The position numbers and the translations under genes are program-made. This document shows, in pieces, positions 28,961 to 40,688 of a stretch of DNA of 64,000 bases. The stretch is from NCBI GenBank assembly GCA_032622095.1, contig CP136061.1, positions 265,208,077 through 265,272,076 on the forward strand. Reading direction: 5' to 3'. Numbering within the stretch: position 1 is the stretch's first letter; each line of letters begins with the position of its first letter. Below the pieces are notes generated by a model. The model was not told where the DNA came from. It made no database searches and saw only the letters and a list, made by a program, of their open reading frames with translations. The stretch is from Siphonodentalium dalli. Taxonomy: Eukaryota > Mollusca > Scaphopoda > Gadilida > Siphonodentaliidae.

Positions 28961-29048
28961 ATACTTCCATATTAAAATATGGAAGTATAATAATAATAAT
29001 AACTAGAGGGTTAAAATTCTGGCCTGCAGAATTTTGATACTTCCATAT
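28961..29048. repeat. Array A right-end module
   Basis: The last hinge hairpin (28961-28988) is followed by (AAT)n, then CTAGAGG (CTAG 29003-29006), a palindrome with 9-bp arms AAAATTCTG / CAGAATTTT (29013-29021, 29027-29035; loop GCCTG), and ATACTTCCATAT (29037-29048). That last 12-mer is the perfect inverted partner of ATATGGAAGTAT at 28977-28988, so an outer inverted repeat encloses the CTAG and inner palindrome. The sequence beyond 29048 is unrelated to the array. Confidence 0.85.
29003..29036 (-). mobile_element. Putative Helitron-like 3' terminus (spacer 1 side)
   Basis: On the minus strand the order is hairpin (CAGAATTCTG-like arms, 29035 to 29013), then AACCCTCTAG, then T of a TTA repeat. 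Known Helitrons end in CTRR, have a hairpin shortly upstream, and insert 5' of a T, which fits. The element body would extend rightwards into spacer 1. No Rep/helicase coding sequence is present, so it could only be a non-autonomous copy. The matching 5' TC end was not located. A simple array-terminal palindrome of another kind remains possible. Confidence 0.45.
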
Positions 29049-29460
29049 AAATTCCCCATCCCCGACCACCATCCATAATTTAATCATCTACCCACCACTA
29101 TCCAATCCTTACACATAAACCACTCCATAACCCTAATATTGGCAGCCAATCCATAATCATAACCATTTCTACAGCCCTATCCGCAGCACTTAACTCTAAC
29201 CCAATAAAATATCCTTACCAAATACATTGCCCTCCTGCAAACCATATTCATAGCCGTACCTTGGACCATTACCAAAACTCTTTCGATGAGCCTAGTCATA
29301 CATACAATCGTACCCACAACCAAATCCTTTGCATAACTGACACCGTCACAATTTTAACATTAACAATATCCACAATTCTAACCCAATTTATAAACCAGAT
29401 CCTGACCATAACGTTAACATTAAGCCTAACCCTGATCTACACATATCTATAAGCCTATAC
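29049..29460. repeat. C-rich, G-poor degenerate simple repeat, telomere-like in part
   Basis: The plus strand is strongly depleted in G and rich in CCATAACC, TAACCC and CCTAACC motifs (for example CATAACCCTAAT and AAGCCTAACCCTGATC). It reads as a decayed short-period repeat of the AACCNTAA kind, loosely related to the CCCTAA telomere sequence. The open frame across 29261-29452 is composed of repeated ILT-type residues and reflects this composition, not a gene. Confidence 0.6.
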
Positions 29461-29940
29461 TTAATGTATTATATAGTTATCAGGGTATAAAATATTAAAT
29501 AAGAGTCAAGAATTCTGTCCGGAAATGAGTCTATTGATTAATATTGATTTCATTTCGAATATCTTCTGGTCTAATAATGTGTGGTTGTTTAGCTAACGAA
29601 CAATAGTGGTTACTGTTACCAGCGACCAGGTATGTTCTAAAAATAAATCAATAACTTGTCCCAATTAAACATCTCATTTCATAATAAAATATTCGAAAAC
29701 ATTCAACATTAGCTGATAGAAGTCTTACTGGACATGGATCTTCAATTCATATTTATTATTTTGTACCCACAAACTATTTCAAACTTGTTATTTAAAGAGA
29801 TAGTCATATTGTTAACCCTTCACATTAATTTTCCTATGTGTATACAGTCATCCGGGAGTATTTTTCTGCATGATAAGTGAATACATGTAATATCTATCGG
29901 TCACTTAATCCTGATTAACTAATTGCGTATTCATTTGAAA
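29461..29940. other. AT-rich spacer sequence, no feature recognised
   Basis: AT-rich sequence without an open frame of note, without clear internal repetition and without resemblance to the array modules. I see nothing functional in it. Confidence 0.6.
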
Positions 29941-31045
29941 AGTTAAAAAAATCATCGAATTTGCACGTGGATAGTACCGACCACATCCAATTTGCGTTAT
30001 CTCGATTTCTTCATTTATTTCTTTGCAAGATTTACTTGAAGTTGCCAAAAGCCTCGATCAACCGATGCGCGTTCTCTGTTAGACGGATTGCTTTTATACC
30101 AGTCAAACTTCCAGGATGTATATATGGTATACTGAGACACATGCTCACGCATTTCACTCACTCCTTCATTAGTCTGCTTGAATTTCGACTTTTGCCATAT
30201 ATCGATGTAGGCGTATTCCTATGCATGTAGTACGCATTACGCTATATATCGTCGCCACGAGTGGATCCTTTGTTCTGAAACTTAAGCAATCGCACCAGTC
30301 TTGGGCGTTGATATCCCCTATCACATCCACTCGTCAGCTAAATTTTATCTCCATATTTTATTTTTTTCAAGAATTTTTGAACTTTCGGTTTTTGTTCGAA
30401 TTTGCCAATATGTACCCACCTGAACACGAGCTTTCCGTTGGTCGGTTTGCTTTGTAAGTAGAGCGGTCAAACGTTGGGATGTTACCAAAAATATATCAAC
30501 GTACCCGCTCCTGCATTACATCGCTCCTTCATTAACTCGGTCGGATTTGGCGAGAAAAATAGCTTAGTGATACAGCACTTAAATATACTTGTTAACATTA
30601 TAAAGCCTCGCCACGAGTAAACCTTGTACCTTAGCGCAAATTAAGCAGACATCGATAAGTTGCGTGTGGGTACTATCTATCATATCCACTATTCAAATTT
30701 TGTTTATCTCGATGTTTGATTTTTAGACAATTTTATCCCCTTTGATTTTCGTTGGAATTTGCAAAAAGTCTGAACCGACCGGAAGCTCACTCGCTGTTTG
30801 ACAGTTTGCTATTATAGCAGAGCTATCAAACTTTGGGAGCCTACCTACGCGATACCGCACTACCTGCTCCTGCATTAACCTTGCTCACCAATTAGCCCGT
30901 TTGGATTTGGCGCCAAAAATAGGTAATTTTCTTGTACATGCCGTAGATCGGTAACGATTGGGAATTAAAAACATGCCAGCGAAAAAATTCAGTCCGCACC
31001 ACTCTCCCCATTCGGAATATGCAACAAAAATATTATACCGCTGGA
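29941..31045. repeat. Spacer 1: about three degenerate copies of a ~356-bp repeat
   Basis: Recurring landmarks in the same order: CACATCCA...TTATCTCGAT, AATTTGCCAA, GAGCGGTCAAAC-like, CTCCTTCATTA, a GGATTTGGCG-AAAAATAG block, and CGCCACGAG. The CGCCACGAG cores at 30253 and 30609 are 356 bp apart. Copies run roughly 29955-30285, 30286-30640 and 30641-31020. Homologous repeats fill parts of spacers 2 and 3. The open frames at 29961-30230 and 30221-30457 lie in this degenerate repeat and are not supported as genes. Confidence 0.8.
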
Positions 31046-31048
31046 CTT

Positions 31049-31049
<1 letters not shown>

Positions 31050-31081
<32 letters not shown>
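31050..31081. repeat. Poly(T) tract, 32 nt
   Basis: Uninterrupted T run directly after a segment (ATTCGGAATATGCAA...GGACTTG) that is homologous to the segment before the poly(A) at 55796 in spacer 3. Exact length is likely unstable and sensitive to sequencing error. Confidence 0.95.
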
Positions 31082-31084
<3 letters not shown>

Positions 31085-31111
31085 AAATCTGCCGTTTACA
31101 TCCGCCACCGG

Positions 31112-31200
31112 TCAGCCTGGTCTCACCACCCTGGGCCTGGTTTCACCACCCCGACCTGGTATCATTACCCAGCATGGTTTCGTCGCCTCCCCGGTTATGC
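31112..31200. repeat. Degenerate ~19-bp minisatellite
   Basis: About four imperfect repeats of the form CCTGGTTTCACCACCC, at intervals of roughly 18-20 bp, in a GC-richer patch between the poly(T) and array B. Not seen elsewhere in the window. Confidence 0.6.
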
Positions 31201-31239
31201 TTCATTCTCTCCCATGCTCCTTCATTAGCCAAATTATTT

Positions 31240-34200
31240 AATTTTCGATGGTCTGTAACTTGGACATTTCTCAACCGATTTACAAAATTCTTTCAGGAGG
31301 ATCATTAGTACACCCTATAGATACACGACAGTAAAAATAGTTGAAATCATCGGAAAAAAAAATTGCGAAAATTTTGCCCCCACCCAAAACCCAAAAATAT
31401 AAGTCCGTCCCTGTTCAAAACTTGTTTTCGTAGCAAGTTGATAACGGATAACTACATAAAATCTCTCAAATATGGATACCGTGCATGTTATAGGCGGTTA
31501 CATGATATGAAATAAATCGAATTTTGCGAATCATGGGCGACAACTCTGTAGAAAAAGCGCGGACATAAATTATAATGTATGGATTCAATAGGGAATCCTG
31601 AGTTCTACATATGGTCCAAATTTTGAGTCTCTGCTGCTCATACTTTTCGAGATACAGCAACCCCATTTTTTCACAAAAAGGGAGATAACTCTGTAAACCA
31701 ATCGTGGACAACATCCTATATACTCTTATTAGTTAGAAATAGTATAGGTCTATATGCATACGAAATTTCAGCTCCCTATCTCTTGTACTTCCGGAGATAT
31801 AAGAGTTGAAAAATTGCTTAGAATAATAATAATAGAGGAGAAAAATAATAAATTGAATAACAATATACTTCCATATTAAAATATGGAAGTATAATAAGGG
31901 ATTCGCACGGAATTGATTGGTATGTCGATAGTATGGTTTATTGACATTTCTGTGTTCAGTTGGAACGTTCTGGTGTGACCCCCACCCTTGCCTCGGAATT
32001 AGGTGATGCGTGTAGAAAAGTCGCCATATCTCGGCCAATCTTCGAGATATCGAGCTAATTTTTGCGTCATTGTGTTCGCATTTGATGCCCCTTTAATATT
32101 TAGTAGGGTTCTAGTAAGATATTGTGGCGATATTCTACTATATAGACCTATATTAATGCTGTTCAGTACATACATTTCGATTATATCTGGCTTCCATCGA
32201 CATAATAAGGCAAGTCGGTAATCGTTTAAAAGTATTATAAATTCCCCACCGAATGACACTAAACAATTGACGATTGGTTGAAGGAATTTGAATTCATAGT
32301 GCATCTTCTGTAAACTTGAAAAAAATGAAGGGGCCACAATTTCTACATTTTTCAACCGATTCACAAAATTCACTCATAATTTCACTCGGTACATCTTATA
32401 GATACTTCACAACAATTTTGGTTCAAATCGGAGACCAAAAAAATATGACAATTTTTGCCCCCACCCTAATATGGACCAATGTTTTTGGATCTTCGTCAGA
32501 ATTGCACCATTTCGTCTTCTTTCTATGGATAACACGCTCACATAGACCAAATCCAGTTCGCGTGCGTCGTCTAGGAGGAGTTTTGTCCACAAGCACTTTC
32601 TCCTCAATCGATGTATGAATACAATTTTCGATGGTCTGTAACTTGGACATTTCTCAACCGATTTACAAAATTCTTTCAGGAGGATCATTAGTACACCCTA
32701 TAGATACACGACAGTAAAAATAGTTGAAATCATCGGAAAAAAAAATTGCGAAAATTTTGCCCCCACCCAAAACCCAAAAATATAAGTCCGTCCCTGTTCA
32801 AAACTTGTTTTCGTAGCAAGTTGATAACGGATAACTACATAAAATCTCTCAAATATGGATACCGTGCATGTTATAGGCGGTTACATGATATGAAATAAAT
32901 CGAATTTTGCGAATCATGGGCGACAACTCTGTAGAAAAAGCGCGGACATAAATTATAATGTATGGATTCAATAGGGAATCCTGAGTTCTACATATGGTCC
33001 AAATTTTGAGTCTCTGCTGCTCATACTTTTCGAGATACAGCAACCCCATTTTTTCACAAAAAGGGAGATAACTCTGTAAACCAATCGTGGACAACATCCT
33101 ATATACTCTTATTAGTTAGAAATAGTATAGGTCTATATGCATACGAAATTTCAGCTCCCTATCTCTTGTACTTCCGGAGATATAAGAGTTGAAAAATTGC
33201 TTAGAATAATAATAATAGAGGAGAAAAATAATAAATTGAATAACAATATACTTCCATATTAAAATATGGAAGTATAATAAGGGATTCGCACGGAATTGAT
33301 TGGTATGTCGATAGTATGGTTTATTGACATTTCTGTGTTCAGTTGGAACGTTCTGGTGTGACCCCCACCCTTGCCTCGGAATTAGGTGATGCGTGTAGAA
33401 AAGTCGCCATATCTCGGCCAATCTTCGAGATATCGAGCTAATTTTTGCGTCATTGTGTTCGCATTTGATGCCCCTTTAATATTTAGTAGGGTTCTAGTAA
33501 GATATTGTGGCGATATTCTACTATATAGACCTATATTAATGCTGTTCAGTACATACATTTCGATTATATCTGGCTTCCATCGACATAATAAGGCAAGTCG
33601 GTAATCGTTTAAAAGTATTATAAATTCCCCACCGAATGACACTAAACAATTGACGATTGGTTGAAGGAATTTGAATTCATAGTGCATCTTCTGTAAACTT
33701 GAAAAAAATGAAGGGGCCACAATTTCTACATTTTTCAACCGATTCACAAAATTCACTCATAATTTCACTCGGTACATCTTATAGATACTTCACAACAATT
33801 TTGGTTCAAATCGGAGACCAAAAAAATATGACAATTTTTGCCCCCACCCTAATATGGACCAATGTTTTTGGATCTTCGTCAGAATTGCACCATTTCGTCT
33901 TCTTTCTATGGATAACACGCTCACATAGACCAAATCCAGTTCGCGTGCGTCGTCTAGGAGGAGTTTTGTCCACAAGCACTTTCTCCTCAATCGATGTATG
34001 AATACAATTTTCGATGGTCTGTAACTTGGACATTTCTCAACCGATTTACAAAATTCTTTCAGGAGGATCATTAGTACACCCTATAGATACACGACAGTAA
34101 AAATAGTTGAAATCATCGGAAAAAAAAATTGCGAAAATTTTGCCCCCACCCAAAACCCAAAAATATAAGTCCGTCCCTGTTCAAAACTTGTTTTCGTAGC

Positions 34201-37200
34201 AAGTTGATAACGGATAACTACATAAAATCTCTCAAATATGGATACCGTGCATGTTATAGGCGGTTACATGATATGAAATAAATCGAATTTTGCGAATCAT
34301 GGGCGACAACTCTGTAGAAAAAGCGCGGACATAAATTATAATGTATGGATTCAATAGGGAATCCTGAGTTCTACATATGGTCCAAATTTTGAGTCTCTGC
34401 TGCTCATACTTTTCGAGATACAGCAACCCCATTTTTTCACAAAAAGGGAGATAACTCTGTAAACCAATCGTGGACAACATCCTATATACTCTTATTAGTT
34501 AGAAATAGTATAGGTCTATATGCATACGAAATTTCAGCTCCCTATCTCTTGTACTTCCGGAGATATAAGAGTTGAAAAATTGCTTAGAATAATAATAATA
34601 GAGGAGAAAAATAATAAATTGAATAACAATATACTTCCATATTAAAATATGGAAGTATAATAAGGGATTCGCACGGAATTGATTGGTATGTCGATAGTAT
34701 GGTTTATTGACATTTCTGTGTTCAGTTGGAACGTTCTGGTGTGACCCCCACCCTTGCCTCGGAATTAGGTGATGCGTGTAGAAAAGTCGCCATATCTCGG
34801 CCAATCTTCGAGATATCGAGCTAATTTTTGCGTCATTGTGTTCGCATTTGATGCCCCTTTAATATTTAGTAGGGTTCTAGTAAGATATTGTGGCGATATT
34901 CTACTATATAGACCTATATTAATGCTGTTCAGTACATACATTTCGATTATATCTGGCTTCCATCGACATAATAAGGCAAGTCGGTAATCGTTTAAAAGTA
35001 TTATAAATTCCCCACCGAATGACACTAAACAATTGACGATTGGTTGAAGGAATTTGAATTCATAGTGCATCTTCTGTAAACTTGAAAAAAATGAAGGGGC
35101 CACAATTTCTACATTTTTCAACCGATTCACAAAATTCACTCATAATTTCACTCGGTACATCTTATAGATACTTCACAACAATTTTGGTTCAAATCGGAGA
35201 CCAAAAAAATATGACAATTTTTGCCCCCACCCTAATATGGACCAATGTTTTTGGATCTTCGTCAGAATTGCACCATTTCGTCTTCTTTCTATGGATAACA
35301 CGCTCACATAGACCAAATCCAGTTCGCGTGCGTCGTCTAGGAGGAGTTTTGTCCACAAGCACTTTCTCCTCAATCGATGTATGAATACAATTTTCGATGG
35401 TCTGTAACTTGGACATTTCTCAACCGATTTACAAAATTCTTTCAGGAGGATCATTAGTACACCCTATAGATACACGACAGTAAAAATAGTTGAAATCATC
35501 GGAAAAAAAAATTGCGAAAATTTTGCCCCCACCCAAAACCCAAAAATATAAGTCCGTCCCTGTTCAAAACTTGTTTTCGTAGCAAGTTGATAACGGATAA
35601 CTACATAAAATCTCTCAAATATGGATACCGTGCATGTTATAGGCGGTTACATGATATGAAATAAATCGAATTTTGCGAATCATGGGCGACAACTCTGTAG
35701 AAAAAGCGCGGACATAAATTATAATGTATGGATTCAATAGGGAATCCTGAGTTCTACATATGGTCCAAATTTTGAGTCTCTGCTGCTCATACTTTTCGAG
35801 ATACAGCAACCCCATTTTTTCACAAAAAGGGAGATAACTCTGTAAACCAATCGTGGACAACATCCTATATACTCTTATTAGTTAGAAATAGTATAGGTCT
35901 ATATGCATACGAAATTTCAGCTCCCTATCTCTTGTACTTCCGGAGATATAAGAGTTGAAAAATTGCTTAGAATAATAATAATAGAGGAGAAAAATAATAA
36001 ATTGAATAACAATATACTTCCATATTAAAATATGGAAGTATAATAAGGGATTCGCACGGAATTGATTGGTATGTCGATAGTATGGTTTATTGACATTTCT
36101 GTGTTCAGTTGGAACGTTCTGGTGTGACCCCCACCCTTGCCTCGGAATTAGGTGATGCGTGTAGAAAAGTCGCCATATCTCGGCCAATCTTCGAGATATC
36201 GAGCTAATTTTTGCGTCATTGTGTTCGCATTTGATGCCCCTTTAATATTTAGTAGGGTTCTAGTAAGATATTGTGGCGATATTCTACTATATAGACCTAT
36301 ATTAATGCTGTTCAGTACATACATTTCGATTATATCTGGCTTCCATCGACATAATAAGGCAAGTCGGTAATCGTTTAAAAGTATTATAAATTCCCCACCG
36401 AATGACACTAAACAATTGACGATTGGTTGAAGGAATTTGAATTCATAGTGCATCTTCTGTAAACTTGAAAAAAATGAAGGGGCCACAATTTCTACATTTT
36501 TCAACCGATTCACAAAATTCACTCATAATTTCACTCGGTACATCTTATAGATACTTCACAACAATTTTGGTTCAAATCGGAGACCAAAAAAATATGACAA
36601 TTTTTGCCCCCACCCTAATATGGACCAATGTTTTTGGATCTTCGTCAGAATTGCACCATTTCGTCTTCTTTCTATGGATAACACGCTCACATAGACCAAA
36701 TCCAGTTCGCGTGCGTCGTCTAGGAGGAGTTTTGTCCACAAGCACTTTCTCCTCAATCGATGTATGAATACAATTTTCGATGGTCTGTAACTTGGACATT
36801 TCTCAACCGATTTACAAAATTCTTTCAGGAGGATCATTAGTACACCCTATAGATACACGACAGTAAAAATAGTTGAAATCATCGGAAAAAAAAATTGCGA
36901 AAATTTTGCCCCCACCCAAAACCCAAAAATATAAGTCCGTCCCTGTTCAAAACTTGTTTTCGTAGCAAGTTGATAACGGATAACTACATAAAATCTCTCA
37001 AATATGGATACCGTGCATGTTATAGGCGGTTACATGATATGAAATAAATCGAATTTTGCGAATCATGGGCGACAACTCTGTAGAAAAAGCGCGGACATAA
37101 ATTATAATGTATGGATTCAATAGGGAATCCTGAGTTCTACATATGGTCCAAATTTTGAGTCTCTGCTGCTCATACTTTTCGAGATACAGCAACCCCATTT

Positions 37201-40200
37201 TTTCACAAAAAGGGAGATAACTCTGTAAACCAATCGTGGACAACATCCTATATACTCTTATTAGTTAGAAATAGTATAGGTCTATATGCATACGAAATTT
37301 CAGCTCCCTATCTCTTGTACTTCCGGAGATATAAGAGTTGAAAAATTGCTTAGAATAATAATAATAGAGGAGAAAAATAATAAATTGAATAACAATATAC
37401 TTCCATATTAAAATATGGAAGTATAATAAATTGAATAACAATATACTTCCATATTAAAATATGGAAGTATAATAAGGGATTCGCACGGAATTGATTGGTA
37501 TGTCGATAGTATGGTTTATTGACATTTCTGTGTTCAGTTGGAACGTTCTGGTGTGACCCCCACCCTTGCCTCGGAATTAGGTGATGCGTGTAGAAAAGTC
37601 GCCATATCTCGGCCAATCTTCGAGATATCGAGCTAATTTTTGCGTCATTGTGTTCGCATTTGATGCCCCTTTAATATTTAGTAGGGTTCTAGTTAGATAT
37701 TGTGGCGATATTCTACTATATAGACCTATATTAATGCTGTTCAGTACATACATTTCGATTATATCTGGCTTCCATCGACATAATAAGGCAAGTCGGTAAT
37801 CGTTTAAAAGTATTATAAATTCCCCACCGAATGACACTAAACAATTGACGATTGGTTGAAGGAATTTGAATTCATAGTGCATCTTCTGTAAACTTGAAAA
37901 AAATGAAGGGGCCACAATTTCTACATTTTTCAACCGATTCACAAAATTCACTCATAATTTCACTCGGTACATCTTATAGATACTTCACAACAATTTTGGT
38001 TCAAATCGGAGACCAAAAAAATATGACAATTTTTGCCCCCTCCCTAATATGGACCAATGTTTTTGGATCTTCGTCAAAATTGCACCATTTCGTCTTCTTT
38101 CTATGGATAACACGCTCACATAGACCAAATCCAGTTCGCGTGCGTCGTCTAGGAGGAGTTTTGTCCACAAGCACTTTCTCCTCAATCGATGTATGAATAC
38201 AATTTTCGATGGTCTGTAACTTGGACATTTCTCAACCGATTTACAAAATTCTTTCAGGAGGATCATTAGTACACCCTATAGATACACGACAGTAAAAATA
38301 GTTGAAATCATCGAAAAAAAAAATTGCGAAAATTTTGCCCCCACCCAAAACCCAAAAATATAAGTCCGTCCCTGTTCAAAACTTGTTTTCGTAGCAAGTT
38401 GATAACGGGTAACTACATAAAATCTCTCAAATATGGATACCGTGCATGTTATAGGCGGTTACATGATATGAAATAAATCGAATTTTGCGAATCATGGGCG
38501 ACAACTCTGTAGAAAAAGCGCGGACATAAATTATAATGTATGGATTCAATAGGGAATCCTGAGTTCTACATATGGTCCAAATTTTGAGTCTCTGCTGCTC
38601 ATACTTTTCGAGATACAGCAACCCCATTTTTTCACAAAAAGGGAGATAACTCTGTAAACCAATCGTGGACAACATCCTATATACTCTTATTAGTTAGAAA
38701 TAGTATAGGTCTATATGCATACGAAATTTCAGCTCCCTATCTCTTGTACTTCCGGAGATATAAGAGTTGAAAAATTGCTTAGAATAATAATAATAGAGGA
38801 GAAAAATAATAAATTGAATAACAATATACTTCCATATTAAAATATGGAAGTATAATAAGGGATTCGCACGGAATTGATTGGTATGTCGATAGTATGGTTT
38901 ATTGACATTTCTGTGTTCAGTTGGAACGTTCTGGTGTGACCCCCACCCTTGCCTCGGAATTAGGTGATGCGTGTAGAAAAGTCGCCATATCTCGGCCAAT
39001 CTTCGAGATATCGAGCTAATTTTTGCGTCATTGTGTTCGCATTTGATGCCCCTTTAATATTTAGTAGGGTTCTAGTTAGATATTGTGGCGATATTCTACT
39101 ATATAGACCTATATTAATGCTGTTCAGTACATACATTTCGATTATATCTGGCTTCCATCGACATAATAAGGCAAGTCGGTAATCGTTTAAAAGTATTATA
39201 AATTCCCCACCGAATGACACTAAACAATTGACGATTGGTTGAAGGAATTTGAATTCATAGTGCATCTTCTGTAAACTTGAAAAAAATGAAGGGGCCACAA
39301 TTTCTACATTTTTCAACCGATTCACAAAATTCACTCATAATTTCACTCGGTACATCTTATAGATACTTCACAACAATTTTGGTTCAAATCGGAGACCAAA
39401 AAAATATGACAATTTTTGCCCCCTCCCTAATATGGACCAATGTTTTTGGATCTTCGTCAAAATTGCACCATTTCGTCTTCTTTCTATGGATAACACGCTC
39501 ACATAGACCAAATCCAGTTCGCGTGCGTCGTCTAGGAGGAGTTTTGTCCACAAGCACTTTCTCCTCAATCGATGTATGAATACAATTTTCGATGGTCTGT
39601 AACTTGGACATTTCTCAACCGATTTACAAAATTCTTTCAGGAGGATCATTAGTACACCCTATAGATACACGACAGTAAAAATAGTTGAAATCATCGAAAA
39701 AAAAAATTGCGAAAATTTTGCCCCCACCCAAAACCCAAAAATATAAGTCCGTCCCTGTTCAAAACTTGTTTTCGTAGCAAGTTGATAACGGGTAACTACA
39801 TAAAATCTCTCAAATATGGATACCGTGCATGTTATAGGCGGTTACATGATATGAAATAAATCGAATTTTGCGAATCATGGGCGACAACTCTGTAGAAAAA
39901 GCGCGGACATAAATTATAATGTATGGATTCAATAGGGAATCCTGAGTTCTACATATGGTCCAAATTTTGAGTCTCTGCTGCTCATACTTTTCGAGATACA
40001 GCAACCCCATTTTTTCACAAAAAGGGAGATAACTCTGTAAACCAATCGTGGACAACATCCTATATACTCTTATTAGTTAGAAATAGTATAGGTCTATATG
40101 CATACGAAATTTCAGCTCCCTATCTCTTGTACTTCCGGAGATATAAGAGTTGAAAAATTGCTTAGAATAATAATAATAGAGGAGAAAAATAATAAATTGA

Positions 40201-40233
40201 ATAACAATATACTTCCATATTAAAATATGGAAG

Positions 40234-40236
<3 letters not shown>
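31240..40236 (+). repeat. Array B: 1383-bp satellite, about 6.5 copies, two subtypes
   Basis: The array begins abruptly mid-unit at AATTTTCGATGG, equivalent to unit position 639 of the first copy in the window, and ends at a hinge hairpin (40209-40236). It carries the variant markers GGTGTGACC, AATTTCACTCGGTACATC, CACATAGACC and CCAATCGTGG. Subtype B1 (to about 37 kb) adds ATCATCGGAAAAA, CCCCACCCTAATATGG, GTCAGAATTG and AACGGATAAC. Subtype B2 (after about 37.5 kb) has AGTTAGATATTG and otherwise array A-like states at the B1 sites. A 46-bp hinge duplication lies between them. Confidence 0.96.
37397..37470. repeat. Tandem duplication of the hinge hairpin (46-bp step)
   Basis: Hairpins at 37397-37424 and 37443-37470, separated by AATAAATTGAATAACAAT. 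The duplicated piece is 46 bp, longer than the 37-bp duplication in array A, so the two arose independently. It lies in the interval (36980-37694) in which B1 markers give way to B2 markers. Confidence 0.95.

Positions 40237-40266
<30 letters not shown>
40237..40266. repeat. (AAT)n microsatellite at the 1383/1731 family junction
   Basis: About nine AAT triplets following the last array B hairpin, the longest such tract at any hinge in the window. The 1731-bp family starts immediately after it with AATGAAAAATAATCG. Confidence 0.95.
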
Positions 40267-40268
<2 letters not shown>

Positions 40269-40688
40269 TGAAAAATAATCGCAAAAGGGCCATAACTCCG
40301 CCAAGAAACATTGGGCGGAAATCCGGATACCATTATATGTAGTAAACCTTCGATGCCTACATTCGCTAGAGATTTCGCGTTCCTACTGCAATCAGTTTCT
40401 GAGTATTTCGAAATAAACGGAAAACGACCTCAGTAGAAAAACAATATACTTCCTTGGTTACACCATGGAAGTATAATAATAATGAAAAATAATCGAAAAA
40501 GGGCCATAACTCTGTCAAAATATATTGGACCAACATCCGGATAGCATTATTTTTAGTAGACCTTAGATGCCTACATTCGCTAGAGATTTCGCGGTCCTCC
40601 TCCCATTAGTTTCTGAGTATTTCCAATTAAACAGAAAACGGCCGCAGTAGAAAAACAATATACTTCCTTGGTTACACCATGGAAGTAT
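40267..40688 (+). repeat. Two tandem 214-bp hinge blocks (module M1 plus hairpin) of the 1731 family
   Basis: AATGAAAAATAATCG starts at 40267 and again at 40481. Each block holds a GGGCCATAACTC module and ends in a 29-bp hairpin (40446-40474 and 40660-40688) with arms ATACTTCCTTGG and CCATGGAAGTAT, one mismatch in the stem. The first block is close to the array D version (CTCCGCCAAGAAAC, CGACCTCAG). The second matches the array C version (CTCTGTCAAAATAT, CGGCCGCAG). Full units carry only one such block. Confidence 0.92.

Larger units (their letters stand above)
1..28988 (+). repeat. Array A: 1383-bp higher-order satellite, about 20.9 copies
   Basis: A head-to-tail array with an exact 1383-bp period (for example CCCTTGCCTCGG at 1, 1384 and every 1383 bp after). 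It starts mid-unit at the window edge and so continues to the left. Copies 1-13 look identical wherever compared, apart from one A-to-C change at 6232. One 37-bp hinge insertion near 17.88 kb shifts the phase, copies 14-15 are a variant subtype, and copies 16-21 return to the main sequence. The array ends at a hinge hairpin (28961-28988). Short open frames recur in every copy on both strands but look like by-products of copy identity. Strand is given as the reading direction of this window only. Confidence 0.98.

Noticed and set aside
1-28988. CRISPR-like array
   Set aside because: The repeat is 1383 bp with no short direct repeat separated by unique spacers; the sequence is a eukaryotic satellite.
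1-28988. Assembly artefact producing identical copies
   Set aside because: Cannot be excluded from sequence alone. However, linked subtype markers, two different hinge duplications and a single-copy substitution at 6232 argue that real copies were resolved. Exact copy number should still be treated as uncertain.
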